Notes under the pieces: model-generated
What the model saw: the letters and a program-made list of their open reading frames with translations, nothing else
The model's database searches: none
Told to the model about the DNA's origin: nothing
In this document: positions 34,977 to 43,970 of the stretch, in pieces
Position numbering within the stretch: position 1 is the first letter of the stretch
How the letters are laid out: the number at the start of each line of letters is the position of its first letter
Made by a program: the position numbers and the translations under genes
From: Salinivenus lutea
GTDB taxonomy: Bacteria > Bacteroidota > Rhodothermia > Rhodothermales > Salinibacteraceae
Length of the DNA: 64,000 nt
Reading direction: 5' to 3'
Assembly (NCBI GenBank): GCA_002894685.1
Contig: NCRC01000005.1
Span: 1-64,000 of the forward strand

Positions 34977-36011
34977 CTACTCGTAGAAGCCCGCCTTCAC
35001 CACGTCCGGGTTGGCGCGGACCGTCGCCCCCTGAAGAAGCTCGTCCAGCTCCGCGTTGAAGGCGTCGCGCTGGCGCTCCTGCATCATCTGCTGCCGGGCC
35101 TTGGTGGTATCCATCGGCTCGCCGGGGTTGGTGAGGCGAATCACGTGGAAGCCGAAGCGGGTGCGGACGGGCTCCGGGGCCACGTCGCCCGAGTCGGAGA
35201 GAGCAAACGCGGCCTCCGCGAAGGGGTCGACCATCTGTTCGCGCGTGAAGAAGCCGAGGTCGCCCCCCTGCTCCGCCGACGGGCCCTCGCTGTGGCGGCG
35301 GGCCAGGTCCGAAAAGTCAACGCCGGCCTCGGCGCTGTCGATGAGGGCCGCGGCGGCCGACCGGGCCGAGTCGACCGACGTCTGCGAAGCGTCCTGCCCG
35401 ACACGGAGAAGGATGTGCTGGGCCTTGATGCGGCGGTTTTCTTTGCTGTAGGCCTCCACCTCCTCCGCGGACGGGGACTCGGCGGACTCGGCCATCTGCT
35501 GCTGGAGCTGCTGGGCCTGCATCTGGGTGGCAATGTAGTTGCGGAGCGAGTCCATGGTCATGCCACTCTGGGCCAGCTGCTTCTTCAGCGTCTCCTGGTC
35601 CGGGTAGCGCTGCGTAATCTTCTGGAAGCGGGCCTCCACCTGGGCGGAATCGACCGAGATGTTCTCTGCCTGGGCCCGGCCCCGGATCATGTGCTGGCCG
35701 GCCACGCTCCGCACGAGGTCGCGGTGAATGGCCTGGACGGTGTCGGGGGACTGCTCCTGGGGAGACATCTGGCCGAGGCGCTGCTGCGCCTGCCGGTTGT
35801 ACTGCTGGGCCGACAGGGTGTCCGTCCCGTACTCCGACGAGACAACCAGGGCGACCGACGTATCGGACACGGCGTCGCCGATCGTGTACGGCACGGAATC
35901 GCCGTCCGACGAGCCCCCGCCGTTCCCGCAGCCGGCGAGCAGCAGGGCGCCGGCGAGCAGGGACAGCATGAGACACGAGGACGAACGACCGAGAAGACGA
36001 GACATGTGCAT
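34977..36011 (-). CDS. Parvulin-type (PpiC/SurA-like) peptidyl-prolyl isomerase lipoprotein
   Basis: 344 residues. A lipoprotein signal (LMLSLLAGALLLAGCG) is followed by a SurA-like N-terminal helical region (about 60-190) and a parvulin domain: IKAQHILLRVGQ, DFSDLARRHSEGPSAEQGGDLGFFTREQMVDPFAEAAFAL (in pieces), and TRFGFHVIRLTN. Likely an envelope folding factor for outer membrane proteins. ATG 36011 (MHMSRLLGR) or 36005 are both possible. A strong terminator follows. Divergent from tRNA-Glu. Confidence 0.92.
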   Translation of the reverse strand: MHMSRLLGRSSSCLMLSLLAGALLLAGCGNGGGSSDGDSVPYTIGDAVSDTSVALVVSSEYGTDTLSAQQYNRQAQQRLGQMSPQEQSPDTVQAIHRDLVRSVAGQHMIRGRAQAENISVDSAQVEARFQKITQRYPDQETLKKQLAQSGMTMDSLRNYIATQMQAQQLQQQMAESAESPSAEEVEAYSKENRRIKAQHILLRVGQDASQTSVDSARSAAAALIDSAEAGVDFSDLARRHSEGPSAEQGGDLGFFTREQMVDPFAEAAFALSDSGDVAPEPVRTRFGFHVIRLTNPGEPMDTTKARQQMMQERQRDAFNAELDELLQGATVRANPDVVKAGFYE

Positions 36012-36146
36012 GGGCGTTGGGAAATCGAGGCAGCAGTGAGACGAACAGAAGAGACGTTCTACGCAGCAGCGGGCGCACGCTCCACCCGCCGTGTGTTGGG
36101 CCGTGAAAACCGATGCGTGCACGCCATGTGCCCCCAGGTGTTTCCC

Positions 36147-36161
36147 TTTTCGAAACGAAAA
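36147..36161. promoter_or_regulatory. Inverted repeat upstream of the PpiC-type lipoprotein gene
   Basis: TTTTCG-AAA-CGAAAA, a perfect 6-bp inverted repeat about 140 bp before the lipoprotein start and 145 bp before tRNA-Glu, in a 293-bp gap with no gene. It is AT-rich against a GC-rich background, so it may be a regulator site; no regulator is known. Confidence 0.3.
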
Positions 36162-36304
36162 CCCCGTTCAGCCGCTTCGTTCAGGCCTGCCGGCGGCCCA
36201 GGCCCCGGCTGACTCGGGGAGCGTTTCGCGGCGGTTGGAATTTCGGTGAACGGGAAACCTAGCGGGTGGCCCTATGTAGGCGTGTACTGCGAACGACGTG
36301 ACTC

Positions 36305-36379
36305 GCCGCGTTCGTCTAGCCTGGTCTAGGACGCCGGCCTCTCACGCCGGTAACACGGGTTCAAATCCCGTACGCGGTA
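36305..36379 (+). tRNA. tRNA-Glu (anticodon CTC)
   Basis: 75 nt. Acceptor strands GCCGCGT (36305-36311) and ACGCGGT (36372-36378) pair with a G-U first pair; discriminator A at 36379. The D-arm begins TCGTCTAG and the T-loop is TTCAAAT. The anticodon loop CTCTCAC gives CTC, reading GAG. CCA is not encoded. A strong terminator begins 18 nt downstream. Confidence 0.94.
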
Positions 36380-36397
36380 CATACTGGACGATTTTTT

Positions 36398-36449
36398 AGA
36401 GGCGCCGGCTTGCCCCCCTCCCTCCCCCCAGCCGGCGTCTCTTTTTTTG
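36398..36449 (+). terminator. Terminator of tRNA-Glu
   Basis: A 13-bp stem (AGAGGCGCCGGCT at 36398-36410 with AGCCGGCGTCTCT at 36430-36442, one G-U pair) followed by a run of seven T (36442-36448). It ends the single-gene tRNA-Glu transcript. Confidence 0.9.
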
Positions 36450-36537
36450 TTTGGGACAGATTTTTGTTTGGGGCAGAGAGTTGGTGGCGACGGGGAGGGG
36501 CGCCCCGAGGGCGCCGTGTCGCCGACCCGTTCCCCGT

Positions 36538-37404
36538 CTACTCCGAGCGCAGCGTGAAGGTGCCGCTGTACGTTTCGAAGCGAAGGCGCGGCCCGCCCCC
36601 GCGCAGCGTCGCGCGGATGCCATCGTCAAGCTGTTCAATCTCTACCGGCAGGTCCGTGTCGAGGGCGTCCGCGTCGGTTTCGATGACGGCCCCGGCGTCC
36701 GACGGCAGCGTCACGGCGATTTCCCCCGAGTAGCTATCGAACGCGCAGTCGTCGGTAAGGGCGGCGAACGTGAGGGTGGCCGAGCCCGAGTAGGTGTCGA
36801 ACGTCGCGGAGCCGGCAAGAGAGTCGACCTGCACGTCTCCCGAATAGGTGTCTCCCGACAGGCGCCCGTCGAGCCGGGCGATCTGCGCATCGCCGGAGTA
36901 GGTGTCGATGTTCAGGTCCCCCGTCACGTGCTTCGCTTGCAGGTCGCCCGAGTATCCGTCGAACGTGAGGGGCGCGGTCAGGACGGGCACCGCCGCGTCG
37001 GCGCTGTAAAGGTCCAGGTCGAGCGCCGCGGTCCGTGGCATCCGGACGGTGTAGTACGTGTCGGGGCGGGCGCTGGAGTTCTGGAAGAGCGTGACGCCGA
37101 AGAGGGTGAGTCCGCTGGAGAGCTCGTCGAAATCGCTCTCAATCCGCAGGCGGTCGCCGCTCTTGTCGAAGCGAATCGCGGTTTTGTCGACGTGCTCCTG
37201 CTTTTCGCCTTCAAGGCGCACCTCAACCGCCACGCGGGATTCGTCCCAGGTCTCAACATCGACGCGGCCCGAGTAGGTGTCGAGCTCAACGCGGCCGTCG
37301 GGCGCGAGGTCGAAGCTGCGGGTAACGGTGCGCTGGGCCTGGGCGTGCGCCTCCGAGGCGGAGAGAAAAGCGAGGATGAGGAACAGGGTGGAGAAGCGAG
37401 ACAT
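36538..37404 (-). CDS. Secreted DUF4097 beta-strand repeat protein
   Basis: 288 residues. Signal peptide FLILAFLSASEAHAQA, then repeating beta units that share the motif DTYSG (variants DGYSGD, DSYSGE, ETYSGT), seven copies spaced mostly 18-25 residues apart across about 40-285. This is the DUF4097/putative-adhesin beta-solenoid pattern; the function is not known. ATG 37404 gives the signal peptide. It lies between tRNA-Glu and clpP; there is no evident partner sigma or anti-sigma gene next to it, unlike many DUF4097 genes. Confidence 0.85.
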   Translation of the reverse strand: MSRFSTLFLILAFLSASEAHAQAQRTVTRSFDLAPDGRVELDTYSGRVDVETWDESRVAVEVRLEGEKQEHVDKTAIRFDKSGDRLRIESDFDELSSGLTLFGVTLFQNSSARPDTYYTVRMPRTAALDLDLYSADAAVPVLTAPLTFDGYSGDLQAKHVTGDLNIDTYSGDAQIARLDGRLSGDTYSGDVQVDSLAGSATFDTYSGSATLTFAALTDDCAFDSYSGEIAVTLPSDAGAVIETDADALDTDLPVEIEQLDDGIRATLRGGGPRLRFETYSGTFTLRSE

Positions 37405-37504
37405 GGCGTGAGCAACAGCTGGACAAACGAACAGCGCGGTCGTGCCCACAAGGGACAGGGGCATCCGCGAGATGGTTGCAGGCCGGGGCTCGCGAACGCC
37501 GGGG

Positions 37505-37546
37505 CAAAAGAAAAAGCGGCGGCCCCGGGCTGGGGGACCGCCGCTT
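37505..37546 (-). terminator. Terminator of the tig-clpP transcript
   Basis: On the minus strand a 9-bp stem (AAGCGGCGG at 37514-37522 with CCGCCGCTT at 37538-37546) precedes TTTTTCTTTTG. It starts about 30 nt after the clpP stop codon. Confidence 0.85.
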
Positions 37547-37576
37547 GCTGTTCGGGGCTGGGGTGGACGGGACGGG

Positions 37577-38314
37577 CTACTCGTCCGCCTCGTCGCCGTC
37601 GGGCTCGCCGTTGGGCCGGATCGATTTCAGGCCCTCCAAATTCTCGGGGTTGAGGACGTTGTCGACGAGGCCGTAGTTCTTGGCCTCCTCCGCGCTCATC
37701 CAGTAGTTGCGGTCGGCGTCGTCCTCGATCTGGTCGATGTCCTTGCCGGTGTGCAGCGCCAGGATTTCGTAGAGGCGCTTCTTGAGCCACATGATTTCCT
37801 TGGCCTGAATCTCGATATCGGAGGCCTGGCCCTCGGCCCCGCCCATCGGCTGGTGGATCATGACGCGCGAGTTGGGGAGGCAGGCGCGGCGCTCGTCCTC
37901 GCCCGCGGCCAGGAGCACCGAGCCCATCGATGCGGCCAGGCCCACGCAGATGGTGGCGACCGGGGCATTGACGTACTGCATCGTGTCGTACACCCCGAGG
38001 CCGCTGTAGATGACCCCGCCCGGCGAGTTGATGTAGAGGTTGATGTCCTTCTCGGAGCTCTCGCTCTCCAGGTACAGCAGCTGTGCGACCGTCAGGTTCG
38101 CGATCTGGTCGTTGATCGGCGTGCCGATGAAGACGATGCGCTCCTTTAGGAGTCGGCTGAAGATGTCGTAGGCCCGCTCGCCCCGGGTGGTCTGCTCCAC
38201 CACCATCGGCACGAGGCCCGACATGGGCTGGTCGCCCATCCCGCCCTGGTAGATGTCGCGCGGGAGCGACGTCAGGCTCTTGCTGAACTGAATGAAGTCG
38301 TCGGTATCGGCCAT
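37577..38314 (-). CDS. clpP: ATP-dependent Clp protease proteolytic subunit
   Basis: Serine protease ring that degrades proteins delivered by ClpX or ClpA/C. The protein has 245 residues. It has [27 protein letters not shown] (in pieces), [19 protein letters not shown], the catalytic Ser in [14 protein letters not shown], the catalytic His in [20 protein letters not shown], and the Asp near [22 protein letters not shown] longer-than-usual acidic C-terminus ([11 protein letters not shown]) suggests salt adaptation. ATG 38314 ([12 protein letters not shown]) was preferred. It lies 86 nt after tig. Confidence 0.96.
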   Translation of the reverse strand: MADTDDFIQFSKSLTSLPRDIYQGGMGDQPMSGLVPMVVEQTTRGERAYDIFSRLLKERIVFIGTPINDQIANLTVAQLLYLESESSEKDINLYINSPGGVIYSGLGVYDTMQYVNAPVATICVGLAASMGSVLLAAGEDERRACLPNSRVMIHQPMGGAEGQASDIEIQAKEIMWLKKRLYEILALHTGKDIDQIEDDADRNYWMSAEEAKNYGLVDNVLNPENLEGLKSIRPNGEPDGDEADE

Positions 38315-38400
38315 ATTGGCGCGGAAAATCGGTACGGAAGACAACGGGACGTGCCGGTCGAATCACACCCTCCGGCCGGGGGAATGGTTCCCCCTGGGGC

Positions 38401-39774
38401 CTACGGCGTAACGGCCTGGCGCGACTGTCGCTGTTGTTGCATCTCCTCCTCGAATTCCTCGCGGCTCTTGGGCTGCACGTCGAAGCGCTCCAGCAGCAGA
38501 TCGTACACCTTGTCGCTCAGAATCTGCTGCTTCACTCGGCCCATCATCTGGGGCATCTGGCGGTAGAACTGCTCGATCTGCTCGACGCTCACCGAGTCGT
38601 CGCCCTCGGCCTGCTCCTCGAAGAAGGCCTGGATGTCCTCGTCGGACACCTCGATGCCCTCTTCCTCCACGATCTTGTCGCGGATGAGCATCCAGCGGCC
38701 CTGGTTTTCGGCGTCGCGGCGGTTGCGCTGGCGGAAGTGCTCCTCGTCGAAGTCGTCGGGCAGCTCGCCGTCGTTCTCCTGCTTCACCTGGTTGACGAAC
38801 GAGTCGAGGTAGCTCTCGATGACCGACTCGGGGACGGGGACCGGGTGCAGCTCCAGCATCTTGTCGATGATCTCGCCCTGCACCATCTCGCGGGCACGGT
38901 CCGCCCAGGCCTCTTCCAGGCGCTCGCGGATGTGGGCGCGGAAGGCGTCGGGGTCGTCGAACTCGCCCTCCGTCACGCGCTCCACGAACGCCGCGTCGAC
39001 CGGCGGCAGGTCGCGCCTCTTCACGTCGTTGACCGTCACCTCGTAGAGGCGGTCCTCCTCGTCGTGGTCGTGATCGTGGCCGCCGGGGCCGTGGTCGTGG
39101 TCGTGCAGGTCCTGCGGCAGCTCCACGCGGAAGGTGTCGCCGGTCGTCTTGCCGATCAGGGCCTCGCGCAGCTCCTCCTTCAGGCGCTCGTCGTCGAGGA
39201 AGAACGTGAGGTCCTCGTCCTTGTCCCCAATGATGGGCGTGTCGGTCTGCGGGTCGATGCGCTGCAGGTCGATGTTGACGAAGTCCTCCTCGCCGGCCGG
39301 CTCGTCCTCCATCGGCAGCAGGTCGGCCTCTTCGGTGCGGAGGCGTTCGACCTCGTCCTCCACGTCCTCGTCGGTCACCTCGTGTTCGAGCTTTGAGATC
39401 TGCTCGGAGGACACGTCCTGCAGGTCGATCTCGGGCCGGACGCCAAAGCGGATGGTGGCCCGCAGGTCGCCGTCGAGTTCGTAGTCGAGGTCGGTCATCT
39501 CCGGCTGGCCGAGCGGGTCCACCTCGCCGCCCTCTTCGACCTCCTCCTCAAAGATCTCCTGCACGTACTCCTGCGCCACGCGGACGCCGATGGCCTCTCC
39601 GTGCATCTTTTTGACGAGGCCGAGGGGGGCCTTCCCCTTGCGGAAGCCCTCCACGTCCATCTGCTTGCGCTGCTCCTTGAGGGCATCGTTCAGTTTGGGC
39701 TCTAAGTCCTCGGCCGTGGCGTGGATCTCCAGCTCGTACTCGACCGGGGAGGCTTTCGATAGGGTGGTTTCCAT
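38401..39774 (-). CDS. tig: Trigger factor with His-rich loop
   Basis: Ribosome-bound chaperone for nascent chains. The protein has 457 residues. The N-terminal ribosome-binding domain has the signature GFRKGKAP (43-50). The middle domain (about 160-250) corresponds to the FKBP-like region and contains a histidine-rich loop at 224-237 (HDHDHGPGGHDHDH, six His). The C-terminal domain has VERVTEGEFDDPDAFRAHIRERLEEAW and PESVIESYLDSFVNQVKQE (in pieces) and ends in SREEFEEEMQQQRQSRQ. The protein is very acidic overall. ATG 39774 (METTLSKASPVEYELEI). Followed by clpP, the usual tig-clpP order; no clpX follows. Confidence 0.95.
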   Translation of the reverse strand: METTLSKASPVEYELEIHATAEDLEPKLNDALKEQRKQMDVEGFRKGKAPLGLVKKMHGEAIGVRVAQEYVQEIFEEEVEEGGEVDPLGQPEMTDLDYELDGDLRATIRFGVRPEIDLQDVSSEQISKLEHEVTDEDVEDEVERLRTEEADLLPMEDEPAGEEDFVNIDLQRIDPQTDTPIIGDKDEDLTFFLDDERLKEELREALIGKTTGDTFRVELPQDLHDHDHGPGGHDHDHDEEDRLYEVTVNDVKRRDLPPVDAAFVERVTEGEFDDPDAFRAHIRERLEEAWADRAREMVQGEIIDKMLELHPVPVPESVIESYLDSFVNQVKQENDGELPDDFDEEHFRQRNRRDAENQGRWMLIRDKIVEEEGIEVSDEDIQAFFEEQAEGDDSVSVEQIEQFYRQMPQMMGRVKQQILSDKVYDLLLERFDVQPKSREEFEEEMQQQRQSRQAVTP

Positions 39775-39988
39775 AGAGGGCAAAGGGTTGCTGGGCGAAG
39801 GCACACGCGGCGCTGCGGCGTCCCGACAGACGGGCCACCGAGCAGAGAACGACACAATCAAATGCACGAGCGCGCGAGAAGATCGACCGCCGCCCGCCTG
39901 TTGGCCGTCTGAGTGCCGTACGAGCCGCAAATCCCACGTGAAAAGAGCCCGACGGCCGCTATTCGCGGGGGGCGGGCCTCGGTGGGGG

Positions 39989-41248
39989 TCAGTTGAACCG
40001 CGTGGGAGACAGCGGAGAGAGGGGGAAGGACGGCTCGTCTCCCTCCACGATCTCGGCCACGAGCCGGCCGGTGACCGGGGACATCGACACGCCCATCATG
40101 CCGTGGCCCGTGGCGACGACGAGGTTGTCGAGCGACGGCACCCGTCCGATAATCGGGAGCCCGTCGGGCGTGCAGGGCCGGAACCCGGCCCACACGTCTT
40201 CCTGCTCCGGGGCGTCGGGGGTCACATGTGGGACGTACCGGGCCGCCTCCCGCAGAATCGGCGTGGCCCGCCGCGGGTCGACGGACCCGTCGAAGCCGGC
40301 CAGCTCCAGCGTGCCCGCGCACCGCAACTGCCCGTTCATCGGGGTCACCGCCACCTTGCTCTCGGTCAGCACGTACGGGCGCTCGGGCGTCTCCGCAGGG
40401 TCCGCGTAGGTGACGCTGTAGCCCTTGGCGGGCTGGACGGGAAGGTCGAGCCCGAGCTGGTGGGCCAGCGGGGCCGACCAGGCGCCCGCGGCGAGGATGA
40501 CCTCGTCGGCCGTCCACTCCTGTCGCGGCGTCCGCACGGTTCGAATGCGCCCGTTGTGCCGCTCAAAGTTTGTGACGGCCGTTCCGGGATGCAGCGACCC
40601 GCCGCGTTCGTCGATCCGCTGCTTGAGGGCCAAGAGGAGCTGCACCGGGTTCAGCAGTGCGTCCTGGGAGTAGTAGACGCCGCCCTGGGCCTCCGAGGGG
40701 CCGTTGGGCAGTACCTCGTCCAGGGTGTCCCGATCGAGGACGCGTACGTCGAGCCCCGCCTCTTGGGCCCGCCGGGCCGTTTTGAGGTCCTTCTTGCGCC
40801 CGGCCTCGGTGCCGTGCACGACCACCGACCCGCTCGCTCGAAAGCTGAAGTCGTCGAAGGCGTCGTCGTCGGCCCACTCCTCGTAGCGGGACCGTCCGCT
40901 CAGGTTGAGGTCGCGGAGGATGGGGCTTGCGTGCGCCACGTGGGCCTCCGTGCAGTGCGACCAGAAGGCCCACAGCCACCGGAGCAGGGCGGGGTCGAGG
41001 CGAGGCTTGATGCGAAAGGGGCTCTCCCGGTCGAGGAGCCACCACAGGCCCTGGGCCACGACGCCGGGGGCCGCGAGGGGGACGAGGTAGCGCGGCGCCA
41101 CGAGGCCGGCGTTGCCCCACGAGGCGCCCGCCCCGGCGCACTTGCGTTCGAGAATTGTGACCGACCGCCCGCGGTCGAGCAGGGCGTGGGCCGTGGAGAG
41201 GCCCACGACGCCGCCGCCGATGACGAGAACGTCTGCGTGCTTGGCCAT
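39989..41248 (-). CDS. FAD-dependent amino-acid oxidoreductase (DadA-like)
   Basis: 419 residues. The dinucleotide-binding motif VLVIGGGVVGLSTAHALLDRG, GAGASWGNAGLVAP, VQPAKGYSVTY, and the C-terminal PCTPDGLPIIGRVPSLDNLVVATGHGMMGVSMSP are those of D-amino-acid dehydrogenases and related glycine/proline oxidases of the DAO family. It would oxidise an amino acid, passing electrons to the respiratory chain. The substrate is unknown; DadA is closest. ATG 41248 (MAKHADVLVIGGG). It lies 166 nt after the HNH-helicase gene on the same strand. Confidence 0.9.
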   Translation of the reverse strand: MAKHADVLVIGGGVVGLSTAHALLDRGRSVTILERKCAGAGASWGNAGLVAPRYLVPLAAPGVVAQGLWWLLDRESPFRIKPRLDPALLRWLWAFWSHCTEAHVAHASPILRDLNLSGRSRYEEWADDDAFDDFSFRASGSVVVHGTEAGRKKDLKTARRAQEAGLDVRVLDRDTLDEVLPNGPSEAQGGVYYSQDALLNPVQLLLALKQRIDERGGSLHPGTAVTNFERHNGRIRTVRTPRQEWTADEVILAAGAWSAPLAHQLGLDLPVQPAKGYSVTYADPAETPERPYVLTESKVAVTPMNGQLRCAGTLELAGFDGSVDPRRATPILREAARYVPHVTPDAPEQEDVWAGFRPCTPDGLPIIGRVPSLDNLVVATGHGMMGVSMSPVTGRLVAEIVEGDEPSFPLSPLSPTRFN

Positions 41249-41414
41249 GGGCCGCCGGGAGGTCGGGTGGGACGGGGAGCGCGTTGGGGAGGGGACGAGG
41301 ACGAGCTTCAACAGGTCCCCCTCGTTGCCGGACGCGCGTACGGGCGGCGTCCGGTGGGGTTTTCGGGCGGGAGCAGGAGTCTGACTCCGGTGGACGGCAG
41401 GGCCGACGGTCTTT

Positions 41415-43655
41415 TCAGAACGGGTCGCCCCAGTCCACCTCGTCGGCGGTCCACGATGTCCCATCGTCGGTGGGCGCATCTCCCGAATCTGTGGCGGATT
41501 CGTTCCGGGCATCCTCGGGACCGTGCGGCGTCTCGGCAGCGATGTGATCGAGCACAGCGTCGCGAACCTCCGGCACTCGCTCCTTGGCCTCCTTCAGCGC
41601 GGCGAGCGGCCACTCGTTGCGGCCCTCTGTTTCCTCGTCGGCGCGGCCCATGGTCTCGTTGACCCGGCGGTGCAGCATCCGAATCACCACCGCGATGTTG
41701 CTCTGCTCGTCGCCCCGGCCCACGACGCCGACCAGCGCGGTGTCCGAGGGCAGGTCGAGCCGGTGCAGAATCGTGCCGGCGGCGCGGCGGACGGCGTGGT
41801 TCAGGATCTTGCGGTAGGCGTGGCGCTCGCGCGCCGGCCGGTTGGGCGGGGGCGGCAGGTCCTCGTTGCCCAGCGGCTGGTTGCGCGCCACGATGTCCTG
41901 CTTGATCTCGTCGGCGTCGGGCACGTCGAGGCCCTTCTCGCGCAGGTTGTCGAGCGCCGCTTCCATTTTGTCGAGGTCCTCCTGTGTCTCCTCCGCCTCG
42001 GCCCCCTCCACGGGCAGGTACGCGTCCACGTCGAAGCCCTCGATCTCCTCGCGGGTCACCTCGGCGGGGTCGGTGTCGGAGCGGGAGGAGGACTCCCCCT
42101 CGCGCTCCGAACCGGTCGAGTTCTCCTGTGCTCGCGCCCAGGCGTCGAGGTCGGCGAGCACCTGCGCCTCCTCGGTCTCGTGTTTGAAGTAGTGCCAGTG
42201 TTCGTCCTGGTTGAGCCCGGCGTGGGCGACGACGTGCGCCAGGTTGTCGGTGTCGGTGCCGTCCGGCAGGGCGCGGAGGGCGCGGCCCACGAACTGCGTG
42301 TAGGGGGCGACGGAGCGGAAGGGGCGAAAAATCGCCGCAATCGAGATGTTCTTGTTGTCATAGCCCTCGCCCAGGATGCCGACGTGCACCATGGCGTCGA
42401 GGGTGCCGCGCTCGTAGGCCCGGAGGCGGTCCGCACGCTCCTCCGTCGTCATGCCCTCGCTGGCGACGAAGGCGGCCTCGATGCCCCGTGCCCGGTAGAG
42501 CGAGGCCACCTGCTCGGCGTGCCGGATGGAGCAGGCCGCGGCGATGATCTGGTGGGGCTCGGTGCCGCGCCGGTTCTTGGCCTGCAGGAGCTGCACGCTG
42601 CGGTCCACGATCGTCTCGTTGCACACGTCCGACAGCGCCACGCCCCGCGAAAACCACGTCTCCTCCCGCAGGTCCATGATCTCCTCTCGGGTGTACGACT
42701 GCTCGGTGCCCTCCTCGGTAAACGTCATCTCGGAGGCCACCGCGTCGACCCGCACGATGTTTTTGACGTAGCCCGCGGCGATGGCGTCGGCCAGGTCGTA
42801 GCGGTAGACGCGCTGGGCGCGGATCGGCTGCTCGTCGCTGCGGAAGGGTGTGGCGGTGAGGTACAGCTTTTTGGCGCCGGGGAACGCCTCGTTGATGTTC
42901 TGCCACGAGTCGGCGGGGGCGTGGTGTGCCTCGTCCACGACGATCATGTCGAAGAAGTCGGGCGGGAAGAGGGGCAGCCAGCCCTGCATCTGCTGCACGT
43001 TCGTGACAATCACGTCCGCCCGGCGGCAGTCCTCCTCGTTCACGCGGCCCCGCTCCAGGGCCACCACGCGGGGCAGGCGGGTGTCCGGCGGCAGCACGTC
43101 GCAGAAGTGGTAGAAGGTGTCCGTGCCGCTGAAGGTGCCCTCGGCCAGCCCGTCCTTGATCGTGAGGTTGGGCGCCACCACCAGCACGCGCCCCTCCGCC
43201 ACGCCGAAGGGCGCGCAGGCGATGAGCCCGCTCTTGCCGCAGCCGGTGGGCAGGGTCACCAGGGCCGGGAGGGACGCGTCGTCGGCCTCATCGAAGTAGT
43301 CGCGCACCGCGAGGTAGCCCTCTTCCTGCGGCGTGCGCAGCTGGTCGTTGCCCACGATGTGGGCGTCCGTCTCCTGGAAGTAGCGCCGGATCTCGGCGTC
43401 CTGCTCGGCGTGGCGGGTCGCCATCTTCTCCGTGCGGGCCGTGTCGCCGCCCCCCTTCCGCTGGTTGCACTCGTGGCAGAGCGGGTCGAGGTTGAACGCG
43501 GCGTGGGCCCCGCCCTCCGAAAAGGCGTTGCGGTGGTCGAGGTGCTTCAGCAGGGCCTCGCCGTCGATGGGCCGGCCGCACTCCGTGCACGTCTCCCCGT
43601 CGAAAAACTCAACGCGGCGACGGACGGCCTCCGGGATGTGGCGGGAGCGAGACAT
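41415..43655 (-). CDS. HNH endonuclease-SF2 helicase fusion protein
   Basis: 746 residues. N-terminal HNH domain: CTEC (23-26), LDHRNAFSEGG (39-49), NLDPLCHECNQRKGG (55-69). The zinc cysteines 23/26/60/63 and the HNH-type Asp-His are all present. A superfamily 2 (type-III-restriction/UvrB-like) helicase core follows: motif I LPTGCGKSGL (134-143), II VVDEAHHAP (239-247), III LTATPFRS, motif V-VI GYDNKNI and QFVGRALRALP. After about 500 it becomes acidic and helical, ending DEVDWGDPF. Likely DNA processing: phage defence or repair. ATG 43655. A 94-residue gene sits 30 nt upstream. Domain assignment is solid; the biological role is inferred. Confidence 0.88.
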   Translation of the reverse strand: MSRSRHIPEAVRRRVEFFDGETCTECGRPIDGEALLKHLDHRNAFSEGGAHAAFNLDPLCHECNQRKGGGDTARTEKMATRHAEQDAEIRRYFQETDAHIVGNDQLRTPQEEGYLAVRDYFDEADDASLPALVTLPTGCGKSGLIACAPFGVAEGRVLVVAPNLTIKDGLAEGTFSGTDTFYHFCDVLPPDTRLPRVVALERGRVNEEDCRRADVIVTNVQQMQGWLPLFPPDFFDMIVVDEAHHAPADSWQNINEAFPGAKKLYLTATPFRSDEQPIRAQRVYRYDLADAIAAGYVKNIVRVDAVASEMTFTEEGTEQSYTREEIMDLREETWFSRGVALSDVCNETIVDRSVQLLQAKNRRGTEPHQIIAAACSIRHAEQVASLYRARGIEAAFVASEGMTTEERADRLRAYERGTLDAMVHVGILGEGYDNKNISIAAIFRPFRSVAPYTQFVGRALRALPDGTDTDNLAHVVAHAGLNQDEHWHYFKHETEEAQVLADLDAWARAQENSTGSEREGESSSRSDTDPAEVTREEIEGFDVDAYLPVEGAEAEETQEDLDKMEAALDNLREKGLDVPDADEIKQDIVARNQPLGNEDLPPPPNRPARERHAYRKILNHAVRRAAGTILHRLDLPSDTALVGVVGRGDEQSNIAVVIRMLHRRVNETMGRADEETEGRNEWPLAALKEAKERVPEVRDAVLDHIAAETPHGPEDARNESATDSGDAPTDDGTSWTADEVDWGDPF

Positions 43656-43685
43656 AGGGGGGCGGGGACCGACGGGGGCGTGGGG

Positions 43686-43970
43686 CTACGGACCGACGGG
43701 CTCCGCCTCTCCGCCTTCGCCGCCCCGGCCGCCCCGACGATCGGAGGCCGGTTCGCGGCCGTCCAGCGAGAGGGGTTCGGTGTGGAGGGCCGACTCGTCC
43801 TCAATGGCGTCGGACCGAACGTACACGCGCCCGTCGGTCTGGTCGACCGAGTAGGAGGCGAAGTGGGCGTCGGCCCAGTCCAGGATGCGGTAGATTTCGT
43901 GGCCGAGCTCATCGGCGTCGAGCGCAAACCCGACCACCTGATCCCGGGCGTCTTGCAGGCAGTGGTGCAT
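43686..43970 (-). CDS. Small hypothetical protein upstream of the HNH-helicase
   Basis: 94 residues, no family recognised. Compact acidic-aromatic core (DQVVGFALDADELGHEIYRILDWADAHFASYSVD, in pieces) followed by VRSDAIEDES and a Gly/Arg/Glu-rich low-complexity tail (DRRGGRGGEGGEAEP). It ends 30 nt before the HNH-helicase and is in the same orientation, so the two are probably cotranscribed. It might be a regulator or adaptor of that enzyme, which is a guess. Confidence 0.55.
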   Translation of the reverse strand: MHHCLQDARDQVVGFALDADELGHEIYRILDWADAHFASYSVDQTDGRVYVRSDAIEDESALHTEPLSLDGREPASDRRGGRGGEGGEAEPVGP

